The notes: generated from the sequence alone by a model not told the origin. DNA of 64,000 nt from Jannaschia faecimaris (GCF_900107415.1 NZ_FNPX01000002.1:186001-250000), one strand, 5' to 3'. Counted from the stretch's first letter, positions 45,473 to 55,671 are shown. Numbers and translations are program-made.

Positions 45473-46741
45473 TCAGCCCGACAAGCCAGACGCGACTTGA
45501 TGCAGTGTGACGCAAGAGTCAGAGACCGGGTGCGCTGTCCCGGCGACCACGGCACTGGCCGCGTCCATTGCTCCGGAGCCGTGCGGCACCCCGAGTGCCT
45601 TGAGGCCCGCGTCGATCGAGGCGAGGGTTCCCATCATCGAATGCCCCGAAACATGCCCCATGTGACCGACCCGGAAGAAGCCGAGCTCGGCCGGATCGCC
45701 ATGCGGGACCATGCCGAGGCCGATTCCCAGCGTCAGACCCATCTCGTCCTCGCACCACATGCGCAGCTTGGTCCCGTTTTCGGGCAGGCGCACGGCCGTA
45801 ACGGCATTTGAGCGGATGGCCGGGTCGCGGACGTTCATCTCGACACCAGCCCCGTTTGTGCCGTGATCCTCCCAACGCGCGAAGGCTGCATGAAGCGCCC
45901 CGGCAAGCGTGCCGTGGCGTGCCCAGACGTTCTCGATCCCTTCCTCGTGGACGATCATGTCCAGCGACTCGCGCAGCCCAAAAAGGTGGTGCGTCGGGCC
46001 GGTGCCCTGGAAGTAACGGAAGTACACGTCGGGTGTCGTGCGCGGCTTCCAGTCCCAGTAGAACGTGGCCAGGTCGGACCGTTCGCGCGACCTGGCCGCC
46101 CGATCGTTGTAGAAGACGAACGCCACACCGGCAGGCGTCATAAGTCCCTTCTGGCACCCCGCAAAGGCGACATCCACGCCCCATTCGTCCATCCGCATCT
46201 CGTCACAGCCCAAGCTGGCCATGCAATCGGCCTGCAGCAACGCGGGGTGGCCAGCGGCATCGATTTCCGCCCGGATCGCCTTCAGATCAGCCTTGATCGA
46301 TGACGAAGTGTCCACGTGAACGCAAAGGACGGACTTGATCTCGTGCTCCGTATCCTCGCGCAGGCGCTGCCCAATGGCGGCGGGATCCATCGCATGACGG
46401 TTGCCAAAATCCAGCATCTCCGTCCGGATCCCCATGCTGCGCGCGACCTCGGCCCAGCCGTCGGCAAACGTGCCCGTGCGCGGCACGAGGACAAGATCCC
46501 CCTTCGCGTGCGTGTTGGCCAGTGCCGCCTCCCACGCGGCATGGCCGTTGCCAATGTAGATGGTCGCGTTGTGCTCTGTCTGCGCCACCGTCTTGAGGTC
46601 GGGAATCAACGAATGCGTCATGTCGATCAGCGGACCGACGTAGATATTCGGAGATGGGCGATGCATCGCGCGCAGCACGCGGTCCGGAATGATCGAAGGG
46701 CCGGGAATGGCGAGCGTCTTGGGACCGTGGGCAAGCGACAT
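45473..46741 (-). CDS. Serine-glyoxylate aminotransferase-like enzyme
   Basis: The 422-residue protein is a class V aminotransferase. It opens with TLAIPGPSIIPDRVLRAMHRP, which is typical of alanine/serine-glyoxylate aminotransferases; the PLP lysine is Lys198 in AGCQKGLMTPAG, and VDTSSSIKADL and FYWDWKPR are further conserved pieces. It would use glyoxylate as amino acceptor in the serine cycle or photorespiration-like metabolism. The ghrA gene, about 3 kb away, fits this. It is divergent from ygfZ. Confidence 0.88.
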   Translation of the reverse strand: MSLAHGPKTLAIPGPSIIPDRVLRAMHRPSPNIYVGPLIDMTHSLIPDLKTVAQTEHNATIYIGNGHAAWEAALANTHAKGDLVLVPRTGTFADGWAEVARSMGIRTEMLDFGNRHAMDPAAIGQRLREDTEHEIKSVLCVHVDTSSSIKADLKAIRAEIDAAGHPALLQADCMASLGCDEMRMDEWGVDVAFAGCQKGLMTPAGVAFVFYNDRAARSRERSDLATFYWDWKPRTTPDVYFRYFQGTGPTHHLFGLRESLDMIVHEEGIENVWARHGTLAGALHAAFARWEDHGTNGAGVEMNVRDPAIRSNAVTAVRLPENGTKLRMWCEDEMGLTLGIGLGMVPHGDPAELGFFRVGHMGHVSGHSMMGTLASIDAGLKALGVPHGSGAMDAASAVVAGTAHPVSDSCVTLHQVASGLSG

Positions 46742-46871
46742 GAAAGCTCCTGATATGCTTTGTCAGATCGGTAAGCCCCGCCTTCGACAGGGTCAATGTG
46801 TGACGGCAATCGGGATCAATGTGCGGCAGCAAGGGGTTGGCGCGGCGGCGCGCTTGCGCCATCTATTGCCC

Positions 46872-47594
46872 GTGAAACGCATTATCCTTCGTGTCTCGGG
46901 TAACGACCGGGAAAAATTTCTTCATGGCTTGCTGACGCGGGACGTGCCCGAAACCGGCCTGGGCTATGCCGCGCTGCTGACTCCGCAAGGCAAATACCTA
47001 GCCGATTTCCTGACGTTCCGTGACGCGGACGCCTTCTATCTCGACGTATCGGCCGACCAGGCCCCTGGCCTAGCGCAGCGGCTTGCGATGTACCGGCTGC
47101 GCTCGAAGGTGGAGATCGCGGACAGCGGCCTGTCCGTGGCGCGCGGGATTGGTGAGGCTCCCAAGGACGCGGTGGTCGACCCCCGGCCGGGCATGGGCTG
47201 GAGACAGTATGCCACAGAGGGCGGCGCACAGGGCGGCGATGATATCGACTGGGATGCCGTCCGTGTGGAGAACATCGTTCCGCAGGCGGGGATCGAGCTG
47301 ATCCCCAACGAAAGCTATATTCTGGAAATGGGGTTCGAGCGGCTGGGTGGCGTCGACTTCAAAAAGGGCTGTTTCGTCGGGCAGGAAATCGTCGCCCGCA
47401 TGAAGCACAAGACCGAGCTGCGCAAAGGGCTGGTCCGGGTCAAAGGGGCCGTTGCACCGGGGGCCGAGATCACCAACGCGGGCCGTCCGGCGGGCACGGT
47501 CCACACGGTGTCGGGCAACCGCGCGCTAGCCTACCTGCGATTTGACCGCGCCGAGGGGATGGAGACTGAGGCGGGGCCGCTCACGCTGGTCTGA
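46872..47594 (+). CDS. ygfZ: Folate-binding Fe-S cluster repair protein YgfZ
   Basis: The 240-residue protein is a relative of the glycine-cleavage T protein and helps maintain certain [Fe-S] enzymes. The hallmark KGCFVGQEI is present near residue 165, and LHGLLTRDVPETG with the LTPQGKYLADF segment matches the N-terminus. The GTG at 46872 gives the family start; a frame opening further upstream (46689) runs into the divergent aminotransferase gene. Confidence 0.92.
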   Translation: MKRIILRVSGNDREKFLHGLLTRDVPETGLGYAALLTPQGKYLADFLTFRDADAFYLDVSADQAPGLAQRLAMYRLRSKVEIADSGLSVARGIGEAPKDAVVDPRPGMGWRQYATEGGAQGGDDIDWDAVRVENIVPQAGIELIPNESYILEMGFERLGGVDFKKGCFVGQEIVARMKHKTELRKGLVRVKGAVAPGAEITNAGRPAGTVHTVSGNRALAYLRFDRAEGMETEAGPLTLV

Positions 47595-47718
47595 CTGTGC
47601 GACCTAGTTGCAGGCGCTGATCATCAAGCATTCTGAACTCAGGGATCACCAACCTTCGTTGGCGTCGAAACTCCCTGCACTCTACCTGTCCGGGCGAAAC
47701 GCTTTGAAAGGACAGAAC

Positions 47719-48555
47719 ATGATTCCCAGCCGTATCGCCGCCTTTGCCGATGGAATGCTTGGCGGAAACCCCGCCGGTGTCGTTGTTGCCGACGCCCTGC
47801 CCCCTGCGACCGAAATGCAGCGCGTGGCGCAAGACCTGGGCTATTCCGAAACGGCCTTCGCCGCGCCCGACGGCGACGTCTGGATCACCCGCTACTATGC
47901 GCCCGAGGGCGAGGTCGCCTTCTGTGGACACGCCACGATCGCACTGGCGGTCGAACTGGGCGCGCGCCACGGGGCGGGCACCTACAGGCTGTCGCTGTCA
48001 GGTGGCGAAATCACGGTCGACGCACGGTCAGAGTCGGATGGCTGGGTGGCGGAATTGACCTCGCCCCCGACGTGGTCGCGCCCGTTGGAGGCAGACGCGC
48101 TGGCCGAGGTTCTTGCGCTCTTCGACCTTGGGCATGGCGACCTCGACCCGGCCTTGCCCCCAACCCTCGCCCATGCCGGCGTGCAGCACGCCATTCTGAC
48201 CCTGAGCGACCGCGCCCGCCTTGCCGCAATGGACTACGATCTTGACGCGGGCCACGCGATCATGGCCCGCCACGACCTGACGACGATCAGTCTGCTGCAC
48301 ATCACATCGGACGTTGAGTTCGCCTCCCGGAATGCCTTCGCCAGCGGCGGCGTGCCGGAGGATCCGGCGACGGGTGCGGCGGCGGCGGCCCTTGGCGGTG
48401 CCTTGGTCGACCTCGACTGGCCGGGCCTGAGTGAAGGCGGCGAGTTCACTATCCGGCAAGGTCAGGACATGGGCGCGCCGTCCGTGTTGCGCGTCGCCGT
48501 CACCGGCAAACCCGGCGACCGGGTGCGCGTTGCGGGTCGGACGCGGGCGATCTGA
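47719..48555 (+). CDS. PhzF-family isomerase/epimerase-like protein
   Basis: The 278-residue protein has the two-lobed diaminopimelate-epimerase-like fold. PhzF features are the start AAFADGMLGGNPAGVVV, YSETAFAAP (catalytic Glu about residue 43), YYAPEGEVAFCGHATIALA, and the C-terminal GVPEDPATGAAAAALGG. Phenazine genes are absent, so it acts on an unknown metabolite. AAAGGA lies before the ATG at 47719. Confidence 0.9.
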   Translation: MIPSRIAAFADGMLGGNPAGVVVADALPPATEMQRVAQDLGYSETAFAAPDGDVWITRYYAPEGEVAFCGHATIALAVELGARHGAGTYRLSLSGGEITVDARSESDGWVAELTSPPTWSRPLEADALAEVLALFDLGHGDLDPALPPTLAHAGVQHAILTLSDRARLAAMDYDLDAGHAIMARHDLTTISLLHITSDVEFASRNAFASGGVPEDPATGAAAAALGGALVDLDWPGLSEGGEFTIRQGQDMGAPSVLRVAVTGKPGDRVRVAGRTRAI

Positions 48556-48624
48556 CGCCACGGGGGTTTGCGATCCGAAGGGGAACGACCTACCTGTGTC
48601 GCAACCAACAGACACGAGGCCCCG

Positions 48625-50475
48625 ATGACCCACTTCCCCGCCAGCCTGACCACGCTGAACCGCACCCTTCCCCGCGACGCAAACGCCGCGCCTGCGGGTG
48701 GCGATCCGCTGGGCGACTTGCCAGAATGGGACCTGACCGACCTCTATGCTTCGGAAGACGCGCCGGAGCTGAAGCGCGACATGGAATGGCTGGAAACCGA
48801 ATGCGCCGCCTTTGCCGCCGACTACGAAGGCAAGCTGGCGGGTCTGAGCGCCGAGGACATGCTCCGCTGCATCCAGCGCAACGAAAAGATCGACGAGATC
48901 GCAGGCCGCATCATGTCCTTCGCAGGCCTGCGATACTATCAGGTCACCACCGACGGCGACCGGGCCAAGTTCATGTCCGACTGTCAGGACAAGCTGACCA
49001 CCTTCACCACGCCGCTGGTGTTCTTCAGCCTGGAGTTCAACCGGATCGACGACGCACGCTACGGAGAGTTGATGGCGGCCAACGCCGACCTGGCGCGCTA
49101 CCGTCCCGCACTGGACCGCCTGCGCGCGATGAAGCCGTATCAGTTGTCCGATGAGTTGGAGAAGTTTCTTCACGACACTTCGGTCGTCGGGGCCTCGGCC
49201 TGGAACAAGCTTTTCGACGAAACGATCGCCGGCCTGACGTTCGTGGTCGACGGCGAAGAACTCGGCATCGAGGGGACGCTGAACCTGCTGACCGATCACG
49301 ACCGGGCAAAGCGCGAAGCCGGTGCCCGCGTGCTGGCCGAGGTGTTCGGCAGAAACGTCCGGACCTTCGCCCGCGTCCACAATACGTTGACCAAGGAAAA
49401 GGAAATCACAGACCGCTGGCGCGGCCTGCCAACGCCGCAGTCGGGCCGCCACCTGGCCAATGATGTTGAACCCGAGGTGGTCGAGGCGTTGCGCAACGCC
49501 GTGGTCGCCGCCTATCCGCGCCTGTCGCACCGGTACTATAAGCTCAAGGCGAAATGGCTGGGGCTGGACACGCTTCAGGTCTGGGACCGCAACGCGCCCC
49601 TGCCGATGGAGGAAACGCGGCTGGTCGGCTGGGACGAGGCACGCAAGACCGTAATGGACGCCTATGCCGGTTTCTCGCCCGAGATGGCGAAACTGGCCGA
49701 GCCGTTCTTCGACAAGGGCTGGATCGACGCGGGCGTCAAACCGGGCAAGGCCCCCGGTGCCTTTGCGCACCCCACGGTCACGACGGTGCACCCCTACGTG
49801 ATGCTGAACTATCTTGGCAAACCGCGCGACGTGATGACTTTGGCGCATGAACTGGGCCACGGCGTGCATCAGGTCCTGGCCGCAGATCAGGGCGAGATGC
49901 TGTCCTCCACACCGCTGACGCTGGCCGAAACGGCGTCGGTCTTTGGCGAGATGCTGACCTTCCGCGCCATGCTGGATGGGGCAAAGGACGACGCGCAGCG
50001 AAAAGTCATGCTGGCTGGCAAGGTAGAGGACATGATCAACACGGTCGTCCGCCAGATCGCCTTCTATGACTTCGAGTGCAAACTTCACGCCGCCCGTCGC
50101 GAGGGCGAATTGACGCCCGACGATATTGACGCGCTGTGGATGTCGGTACAGGCGGAATCTCTGGGGCCGGTTTTCGAATACATGGAAGGCTACGAGCACT
50201 TCTGGGCCTACATCCCCCACTTCGTGCATTCGCCCTTCTACGTCTATGCATATGCCTTCGGGGACGGCCTCGTGAACGCGCTCTACGCGGCCTATCAGGA
50301 CGCGCCCGAGGGGTTCCAGGACAAGTACTTCGACATGCTGAAGGCCGGCGGCTCCAAGCACCACAAGGAGCTTCTGGCCCCCTTCGGCCTTGACGCCTCC
50401 GACCCGGCATTCTGGGACAAGGGCCTGTCCATGATCGAAGGTTTCATCGACGAATTGGAAGCCTTGGAGGAGTAA
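48625..50475 (+). CDS. pepF: M3-family oligoendopeptidase F-like
   Basis: The 616-residue zinc metallopeptidase cleaves short peptides in the cytosol. The HExxH motif is His408-Glu409-Leu-Gly-His412 (TLAHELGHGVHQ), with the third ligand in a later Glu (TLAETASVFGEM). The N-terminal region has DLYASEDAPELKRDME and a long helical domain typical of oligoendopeptidase F. There is no signal peptide. The ATG at 48625 follows GAGG. A weak hairpin lies after the stop at 50494-50516. Confidence 0.92.
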   Translation: MTHFPASLTTLNRTLPRDANAAPAGGDPLGDLPEWDLTDLYASEDAPELKRDMEWLETECAAFAADYEGKLAGLSAEDMLRCIQRNEKIDEIAGRIMSFAGLRYYQVTTDGDRAKFMSDCQDKLTTFTTPLVFFSLEFNRIDDARYGELMAANADLARYRPALDRLRAMKPYQLSDELEKFLHDTSVVGASAWNKLFDETIAGLTFVVDGEELGIEGTLNLLTDHDRAKREAGARVLAEVFGRNVRTFARVHNTLTKEKEITDRWRGLPTPQSGRHLANDVEPEVVEALRNAVVAAYPRLSHRYYKLKAKWLGLDTLQVWDRNAPLPMEETRLVGWDEARKTVMDAYAGFSPEMAKLAEPFFDKGWIDAGVKPGKAPGAFAHPTVTTVHPYVMLNYLGKPRDVMTLAHELGHGVHQVLAADQGEMLSSTPLTLAETASVFGEMLTFRAMLDGAKDDAQRKVMLAGKVEDMINTVVRQIAFYDFECKLHAARREGELTPDDIDALWMSVQAESLGPVFEYMEGYEHFWAYIPHFVHSPFYVYAYAFGDGLVNALYAAYQDAPEGFQDKYFDMLKAGGSKHHKELLAPFGLDASDPAFWDKGLSMIEGFIDELEALEE

Positions 50476-50683
50476 CGCCCCACCAAAGACAAGGGCCCGC
50501 AGGTTTTATGCGGGCCATTCGCGGCGAAGGTGACATTAGTTTCGGGGACGCCCCCAGAACCACGAACCCGCAGCCGAGCGGTCAGGTCATGGTTCAATAG
50601 ACCACGCCCGCCTTTCGTCCCGGCCTCTGGCCCCCCGCGCCTGATTGCCCTAGCCTCATGACGCGAAATTCGAGGAACCCTGC

Positions 50684-51376
50684 ATGCAACTCTGGGTGGG
50701 CCTGGGCAATCCGGGCGCAAAATACGCGGGAAACCGGCACAACATCGGCTTCATGGCACTTGACCGGATCGCCGAGGAGCAGGGCGCGCCTTGGCGGTCG
50801 AAGTTCCAAGGCGACCTTGCCGAAGTGCGTTTCGGGTCCGAGAAGGTCTGGCTGCTTAAGCCTCACACTTTCATGAACCTGTCCGGCCAGTCAGTGGGCG
50901 AAGCGATGCGTTTTCACAAGCTGGAGCCGGGCGACGTAACTGTGTTCCATGATGAGCTTGACCTGGCCCCCGGCAAACTGCGCCTGAAACAGGGGGGCGG
51001 ACATGCCGGGCATAACGGTCTGCGCTCCATCCATCAGCATATCGGGCCGGACTATGCCCGCGTGCGGCTGGGCATCGGCCATCCGGGGCACAAGGACCGG
51101 GTTGCGGCGTACGTTCTGTCGGATTTCGCCAAGGCCGAGGGCCAGATGCTGGAGGATCTGTTGCGCGGCATCTGCGACGGCGCGTCGAAGCTGGCCGCGG
51201 GGGACGGACCGGGCTTTACCAATGCCGTGGCCCTGCGCGTCGCGCCGCCGCGGTCTTCAGGTGGCGGTGGGCCCAAACAGGACAAGGCGAAACCCGAGCC
51301 GGACAAGCCCACGGATGCCCCAACCATCCAGGAAAAGCTGTCGCCGCTGCAAAGACTCGCTGCGAAATTCAAGTGA
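50684..51376 (+). CDS. pth: Peptidyl-tRNA hydrolase
   Basis: Pth recycles peptidyl-tRNAs that fall off ribosomes. The 230-residue protein carries the catalytic His19 in YAGNRHNIGF, Asn in TFMNLSGQS, and the Asp in VFHDELDL, with GGGHAGHNGLRSI after it. It has an extra Pro/Lys-rich tail of about 40 residues, longer than the E. coli enzyme (194 residues), which is common in alphaproteobacteria. In this order rplY often stands upstream; it does not here. Confidence 0.95.
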   Translation: MQLWVGLGNPGAKYAGNRHNIGFMALDRIAEEQGAPWRSKFQGDLAEVRFGSEKVWLLKPHTFMNLSGQSVGEAMRFHKLEPGDVTVFHDELDLAPGKLRLKQGGGHAGHNGLRSIHQHIGPDYARVRLGIGHPGHKDRVAAYVLSDFAKAEGQMLEDLLRGICDGASKLAAGDGPGFTNAVALRVAPPRSSGGGGPKQDKAKPEPDKPTDAPTIQEKLSPLQRLAAKFK

Positions 51377-51438
51377 CGCGACACCTCCCTTCAACGACGT
51401 AGCTGCCCAATAGTTATCGGGGCGCGGAGGACCTTCAC

Positions 51439-52590
51439 ATGCGCAAATGGCTGACACGGATTGGATTGATCCTGCTTGCGCTGGTGCTGGCGGGCGGTGG
51501 CCTTGCCATCGTCAAGCGCGAGGAGATCACGCGTCTGCTGGCGGTCAACACGCTCTTCGCACCCGACAGGATCGTCGCGAATTTCTCGGATATGAGGGGC
51601 GCGTTTCTCTGGGTGCCGCTGCAGGGTCAGGCGGGCGAGCCGCCGCCCCAAGGCGTGGAAACGCGCCTGCCGGTCGGGGCCGAGCAGTGGATCATCGACC
51701 GGCAGATCACCGGCCTTGTCGTGCTGCGCGGCGGCGCGGTCGCACACGAGAGCTATTACCTCGGCACCGGGCCGGACGATTTGCGGATCAGTTGGTCAGT
51801 TGCCAAGTCCTTCCTGTCGCTGCTGACCGGCATCTTGGTGGACGAGGGGCGCATCGACCTGTCGGATCCGGTCGAGAAATACGCGCCTGTCCTTGCGACC
51901 TCCGCCTACGCGGGGGCGACGGTGCAGGATATCCTGCAAATGGAATCCGGAGTCGCCTTCGACGAAGATTATTTCGACCCCGACAGCGACATCAACCGTA
52001 TGGGCCGGGTCATCGCATTGGGCGGCGCACTGGATGAGTTCACCGCCGCGCTCGACACGCGTGACCGTGCACCGGGGGAGGCAATGACGTATGTTTCCAT
52101 GGATTCGCACGTGCTGGGGATGGTGCTGCGCGGGGCAACCGGGGCAACCATCCCTGTCCTGATGGCAGAACGGCTGACTGGCCCGATGGGCATCGGCCCC
52201 GCCTATTTCCTGACCGACGGAGAGGGCGTGGCCTTCGTTCTGGGCGGGCTGAACATGCGCACGCGCGACTATGCCCGTATGGGCCTGCTGGTCTCTCAGG
52301 GTGGGCGGCTCGACGGGCAGCAGATCGTGCCCGCACATTGGGTCAATGTTTCAACCGTGCCATCGGCCAAGACAGGGGCAGGGCAGATGAAGTACGGCTA
52401 TCAATGGTGGATGCCGTCGGACGCGCGCGCGGGTGAGGTCATGGCGCAGGGCGTCTACGGCCAGTTCGTCTATATCGACCGGGCGCGGGATGTGGTGATC
52501 GCCGTCAACGCGGCAGACCGCAATTTCCGCGCGACAGGAGTGTCGAAAGCCAATATCGAGATGTTCCGCGCCATCGCCGCCGCGCAATAG
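51439..52590 (+). CDS. Beta-lactamase-family serine hydrolase
   Basis: The 383-residue protein has an N-terminal membrane anchor or signal (residues 6-25) and the class C beta-lactamase/esterase fold. The SxxK motif is Ser120-Val-Ala-Lys123 in ISWSVAKSFLS; the Tyr-x-Ser element is in MTYVSMDSHVLG near residue 216, and YGYQWWMPSD marks the C-terminal part. Such proteins can be esterases, D-aminopeptidases or inactive relatives. It starts 62 bases after pth and may share its transcript. Confidence 0.87.
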   Translation: MRKWLTRIGLILLALVLAGGGLAIVKREEITRLLAVNTLFAPDRIVANFSDMRGAFLWVPLQGQAGEPPPQGVETRLPVGAEQWIIDRQITGLVVLRGGAVAHESYYLGTGPDDLRISWSVAKSFLSLLTGILVDEGRIDLSDPVEKYAPVLATSAYAGATVQDILQMESGVAFDEDYFDPDSDINRMGRVIALGGALDEFTAALDTRDRAPGEAMTYVSMDSHVLGMVLRGATGATIPVLMAERLTGPMGIGPAYFLTDGEGVAFVLGGLNMRTRDYARMGLLVSQGGRLDGQQIVPAHWVNVSTVPSAKTGAGQMKYGYQWWMPSDARAGEVMAQGVYGQFVYIDRARDVVIAVNAADRNFRATGVSKANIEMFRAIAAAQ

Positions 52591-52641
52591 CATTTCGCGC
52601 TTCCTATGTTACCTGTCGCCCCAACCAAGTCAGGAGGCCCC

Positions 52642-53028
52642 ATGTCCCAATCCGTTCCCGGCCAGGTGGCCGCACTCAACGTCTTCGGCGAACCACTGGC
52701 CGTCTGCGGCATGGACCCAGTCACCGGCTTTTTCCGCGACGGCTGCTGCAACACCGGCCCGATGGATGTCGGCGTCCACACCGTGTGCGCGGTTATGACG
52801 GCGGAGTTCCTCGCCTATTCCAAGTACTTGGGCAACGATCTGTCGACCCCCCGCCCGGAATACGGCTTCGCAGGCCTGAACCCCGGCGACCGCTGGTGCC
52901 TTTGTGCCGCGCGGTTTCTGCAAGCGCACCACGAGGATTGCGCGCCACGCGTCAATCTGACCGCGACGCACCAGCGAACTCTGGACATCGTGCCACTCGA
53001 AATCTTGCAGCAGTATGCCGAGGGCTGA
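52642..53028 (+). CDS. DUF2237-family protein
   Basis: The 128-residue protein matches DUF2237: ALNVFGEPLAVCGMDPVTGFFRDGCC at the start, HTVCAVMTAEFLAYSKYLGND in the centre and GLNPGDRWCLCAARF with conserved cysteines, ending in APRVNLTATH. The many cysteines suggest metal binding. The function is unknown. AGGAGG precedes the ATG at 52642. Confidence 0.9.
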   Translation: MSQSVPGQVAALNVFGEPLAVCGMDPVTGFFRDGCCNTGPMDVGVHTVCAVMTAEFLAYSKYLGNDLSTPRPEYGFAGLNPGDRWCLCAARFLQAHHEDCAPRVNLTATHQRTLDIVPLEILQQYAEG

Positions 53029-53177
53029 AACACGCAGGCCGCTTGCCGCTGCCCGGAGGCCGGATCCCGACGATCCTGTTCGATGTCGCCCTGTTCAGGA
53101 TGATGCTGTACAGACACCACCCGATGTCGAAACTCCATATTGGAATCCCACGTGGATGTCCTGTACCTGACGAAGCC

Positions 53178-53777
53178 ATGATAACTCCTGGTTTCCACCC
53201 CGTCCCGCCCGGCAAAATCGCCGCCGTCGTCACCCATCTGGAGATGGTAGAGCCGCCCGCGATGCGTCCCGCGACCCTGCCCGACGGCGCGGCGCTGACA
53301 CGGGTGGAGCGGCCTGAGGTCGATTGGTATCGCGACCTTTTCACTCGCGTCGGCGCGCTGGACTGGCTGTGGTTTTCCCGGCTTCGGATGGCGGATGCCT
53401 CGTTGCAGGGCATCCTGCGCGACCGGGACGTCGAAGTTTATGCGCTCACACTCAACGATCAGACTGAAGGGCTCCTGGAACTGGATTTCCGCGATGGCGA
53501 ATCCTGCGAACTGGCCTTTCTGGGTCTAACGCCCGCCGCGCAGGGGATCGGGGCCGGACGCGCCCTGATGACAACCGCGATAACCCGCGCCTTCGCCCGG
53601 CCCATCACACGGTTTCAAATCCACACCTGCACGTTCGACAGCCCCGTCGCGCTGCCGTTTTACATGCGCTCGGGGTTCGTGCCCGTGCGCCGCGAGATTG
53701 AAATTGTGGATGATCCGCGTCTGGACGGGACCATCCCCGAGACCGCAGCGGCGCATCACCCCATCATCAAGGGGTGA
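53178..53777 (+). CDS. GNAT-family N-acetyltransferase
   Basis: The 199-residue protein has GNAT motif A in LAFLGLTPAAQGIGAGRALM (Gln/Gly-x-Gly-x-Gly/Ala loop) and the B motif FYMRSGFVPVRREIEI. The N-terminal TRVERPEVDWYRDLF and WLWFSRLRM are shared with a group of alphaproteobacterial GNATs of unknown substrate. The start is uncertain: ATG 53178 gives a sensible product, while in-frame starts at 53100-53140 are possible. Confidence 0.8.
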   Translation: MITPGFHPVPPGKIAAVVTHLEMVEPPAMRPATLPDGAALTRVERPEVDWYRDLFTRVGALDWLWFSRLRMADASLQGILRDRDVEVYALTLNDQTEGLLELDFRDGESCELAFLGLTPAAQGIGAGRALMTTAITRAFARPITRFQIHTCTFDSPVALPFYMRSGFVPVRREIEIVDDPRLDGTIPETAAAHHPIIKG

Positions 53778-53789
53778 CGCCAGACCGCG

Positions 53790-54296
53790 TTACTTCCGCC
53801 CGTTTCCATTTCCGCCGCCGTTACCGCCGCCATTGCCGTTATTGCCGCCGCCGTTACCACCGTTGCCGTTACCACGGCCTTGCGACCTCGAGGCCTGGCG
53901 ATCATCACGCTCGGCGCGACGCTCGGCGCGGGCCTCGTCTCGCGTGGCAGCACGTTCGGCATTCCGCAGGTGCGCCTCCAAGGCGGTTTCGATACCCTTG
54001 AGACCGGGATGGCGCGCGCCTTCCTCGATTTCCTCACCCTCTTCGGTCTCCATTCGACCGGCCAGTTTATCGTAAACGACGATAAGGGACTCTGTCCCCT
54101 TCTTCATCTCGTATTCCGTCTCGTTCCAACGGTCCCGAATTGAAACCTGCTCAAAGCCTTCTTCTGCGGCGGCCTCGACGACTTCTTCTGTCACCTCGTC
54201 GACTTCGACGGTTTGTGACATCGCCGGGCTTCCCATGACGAAGACAAGGGATAAGGCGCTCAGGGCACCAAGATGAACAAAACGGAAAGCGGACAT
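53790..54296 (-). CDS. Exported protein with Gly/Asn tail, hypothetical
   Basis: The 168-residue product starts with a signal peptide (MSAFRFVHLGALSALSLVFV ... AMSQ), followed by an acidic stretch (VDEVTEEVVEAAAEEGFEQV), a charged helical middle, an Arg/Ala-rich stretch and a tail of about 28 residues made almost only of Gly and Asn. The composition points to a periplasmic or secreted protein with a disordered end. No family is recognised. It is the last gene of the minus-strand train and lies 142 bases after trpB. Confidence 0.65.
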   Translation of the reverse strand: MSAFRFVHLGALSALSLVFVMGSPAMSQTVEVDEVTEEVVEAAAEEGFEQVSIRDRWNETEYEMKKGTESLIVVYDKLAGRMETEEGEEIEEGARHPGLKGIETALEAHLRNAERAATRDEARAERRAERDDRQASRSQGRGNGNGGNGGGNNGNGGGNGGGNGNGRK

Positions 54297-54438
54297 TTGA
54301 CAGGCTCCAGCAGATTTCAGGTTTCTTGCCAAAAGTTAAGTTCAGCAATGTGGCCAAATCAAGGACGCGCCCCGGCAGGTCGGAAACCCGCCAAGACCCG
54401 CCTGCCCCCGCGCGACGAACCTCGACCCCTGCGTCAGG

Positions 54439-55671
54439 CTAGAGAACGTCCCCCATCTCCCAGCCAAGCGCGCGGGCAACGGTGAAGATATCCTTGTCGC
54501 CACGACCGCACATGTTCATGACGATGATGTGGTCTGCCGGCAGGTCCGGCGCGATCTTCATGACATGGGCCAGTGCGTGGCTGGGCTCCAGCGCGGGGAT
54601 GATCCCCTCCATCTCGCAACACAACTGGAACGCCTCAAGCGCTTCCTTGTCAGTGATCGAGACGTATTGGGCTCGCCCGATGTCGTGCAGCCAGGAATGC
54701 TCCGGCCCGATGCCTGGATAGTCGAGTCCGGCGGAAATGCTGAATCCTTCCAGGATCTGACCGTCGTCATCCTGCAGCAGATACGTCCGGTTTCCGTGCA
54801 GAACGCCGGGGCGTCCACCCGTCAGGGAGGCGCAGTGCTCCATCTTGGCGTTCACGCCCTTCCCACCGGCTTCTACACCGATGATGTTAACTTCCTTGTC
54901 ATCAAGGAACGGAAAGAACAGGCCCATCGCGTTCGAGCCACCACCGATCGCGGCAATGATCGTGTCTGGCAGACGGCCTTCGGCGTCCTGAATCTGGGTC
55001 TTGGCTTCCTGGCCGATAATGGCTTGGAAATCCCGGACCATGGCAGGATAGGGGTGCGGACCCGCAACGGTCCCAATGCAGTAGAACGTGTCATCCACAT
55101 TCGTCACCCAATCGCGCAGCGCGTCGTTCATCGCGTCCTTGAGCGTACCGCGACCCGAGGTCACCGGCACGACCTCCGCCCCCAGCAGCTTCATGCGGAA
55201 GACGTTGGGCGATTGTCGTTCCACGTCGTGCGCGCCCATGTAGACGACGCATTTGATACCAAACTTCGCGCAGACGGTCGCCGTGGCGACGCCGTGCTGA
55301 CCCGCGCCGGTTTCCGCAATGATACGCGTCTTTCCCATGCGACGTGCCAAGATGATCTGGCCCAGCACATTGTTGATCTTGTGAGCCCCTGTGTGGTTCA
55401 ACTCGTCACGCTTGAGATAGACTTTCGCACCGCCCAGACGCTCGGTCAGGCGCGCGGCGAAATACATCGGGCTGGGGCGGCCGACGTAATGTGTCCACAG
55501 GTCGTGCATCTCGGCCCAGAAACTGTCATCGGTCTTGGCGAATTCGTACTGACGTTCCAGCTCGAGGATCAGGGGCATCAGTGTCTCGGAGACAAAGCGT
55601 CCGCCGAAGTCGCCAAAGCGCCCGTTCTCGTCCGGGCCGGTCATGAAGCTGTTGAGAAGATCGTCGGGCAT
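54439..55671 (-). CDS. trpB: Tryptophan synthase beta chain
   Basis: TrpB joins indole with serine to make tryptophan. The 410-residue protein is of the TrpB1 type. PLP Lys98 is in [24 protein letters not shown] binds the cofactor phosphate, and GQHGVATAT and the C-terminal [13 protein letters not shown] are conserved. It follows trpF with a 71-base gap. trpA is not found in the window, a split that occurs in this order. Confidence 0.96.
   Translation of the reverse strand: MPDDLLNSFMTGPDENGRFGDFGGRFVSETLMPLILELERQYEFAKTDDSFWAEMHDLWTHYVGRPSPMYFAARLTERLGGAKVYLKRDELNHTGAHKINNVLGQIILARRMGKTRIIAETGAGQHGVATATVCAKFGIKCVVYMGAHDVERQSPNVFRMKLLGAEVVPVTSGRGTLKDAMNDALRDWVTNVDDTFYCIGTVAGPHPYPAMVRDFQAIIGQEAKTQIQDAEGRLPDTIIAAIGGGSNAMGLFFPFLDDKEVNIIGVEAGGKGVNAKMEHCASLTGGRPGVLHGNRTYLLQDDDGQILEGFSISAGLDYPGIGPEHSWLHDIGRAQYVSITDKEALEAFQLCCEMEGIIPALEPSHALAHVMKIAPDLPADHIIVMNMCGRGDKDIFTVARALGWEMGDVL

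Noticed and set aside
48028-50364. Open frame of about 780 codons on the minus strand across the PhzF and pepF genes
   Set aside because: It is antisense to two well-supported genes and has no recognisable motif or start signal.
50494-50516. Terminator after pepF
   Set aside because: An 8-bp stem exists (GGCCCGCA with TGCGGGCC) but ATTCG follows in place of a T-run.
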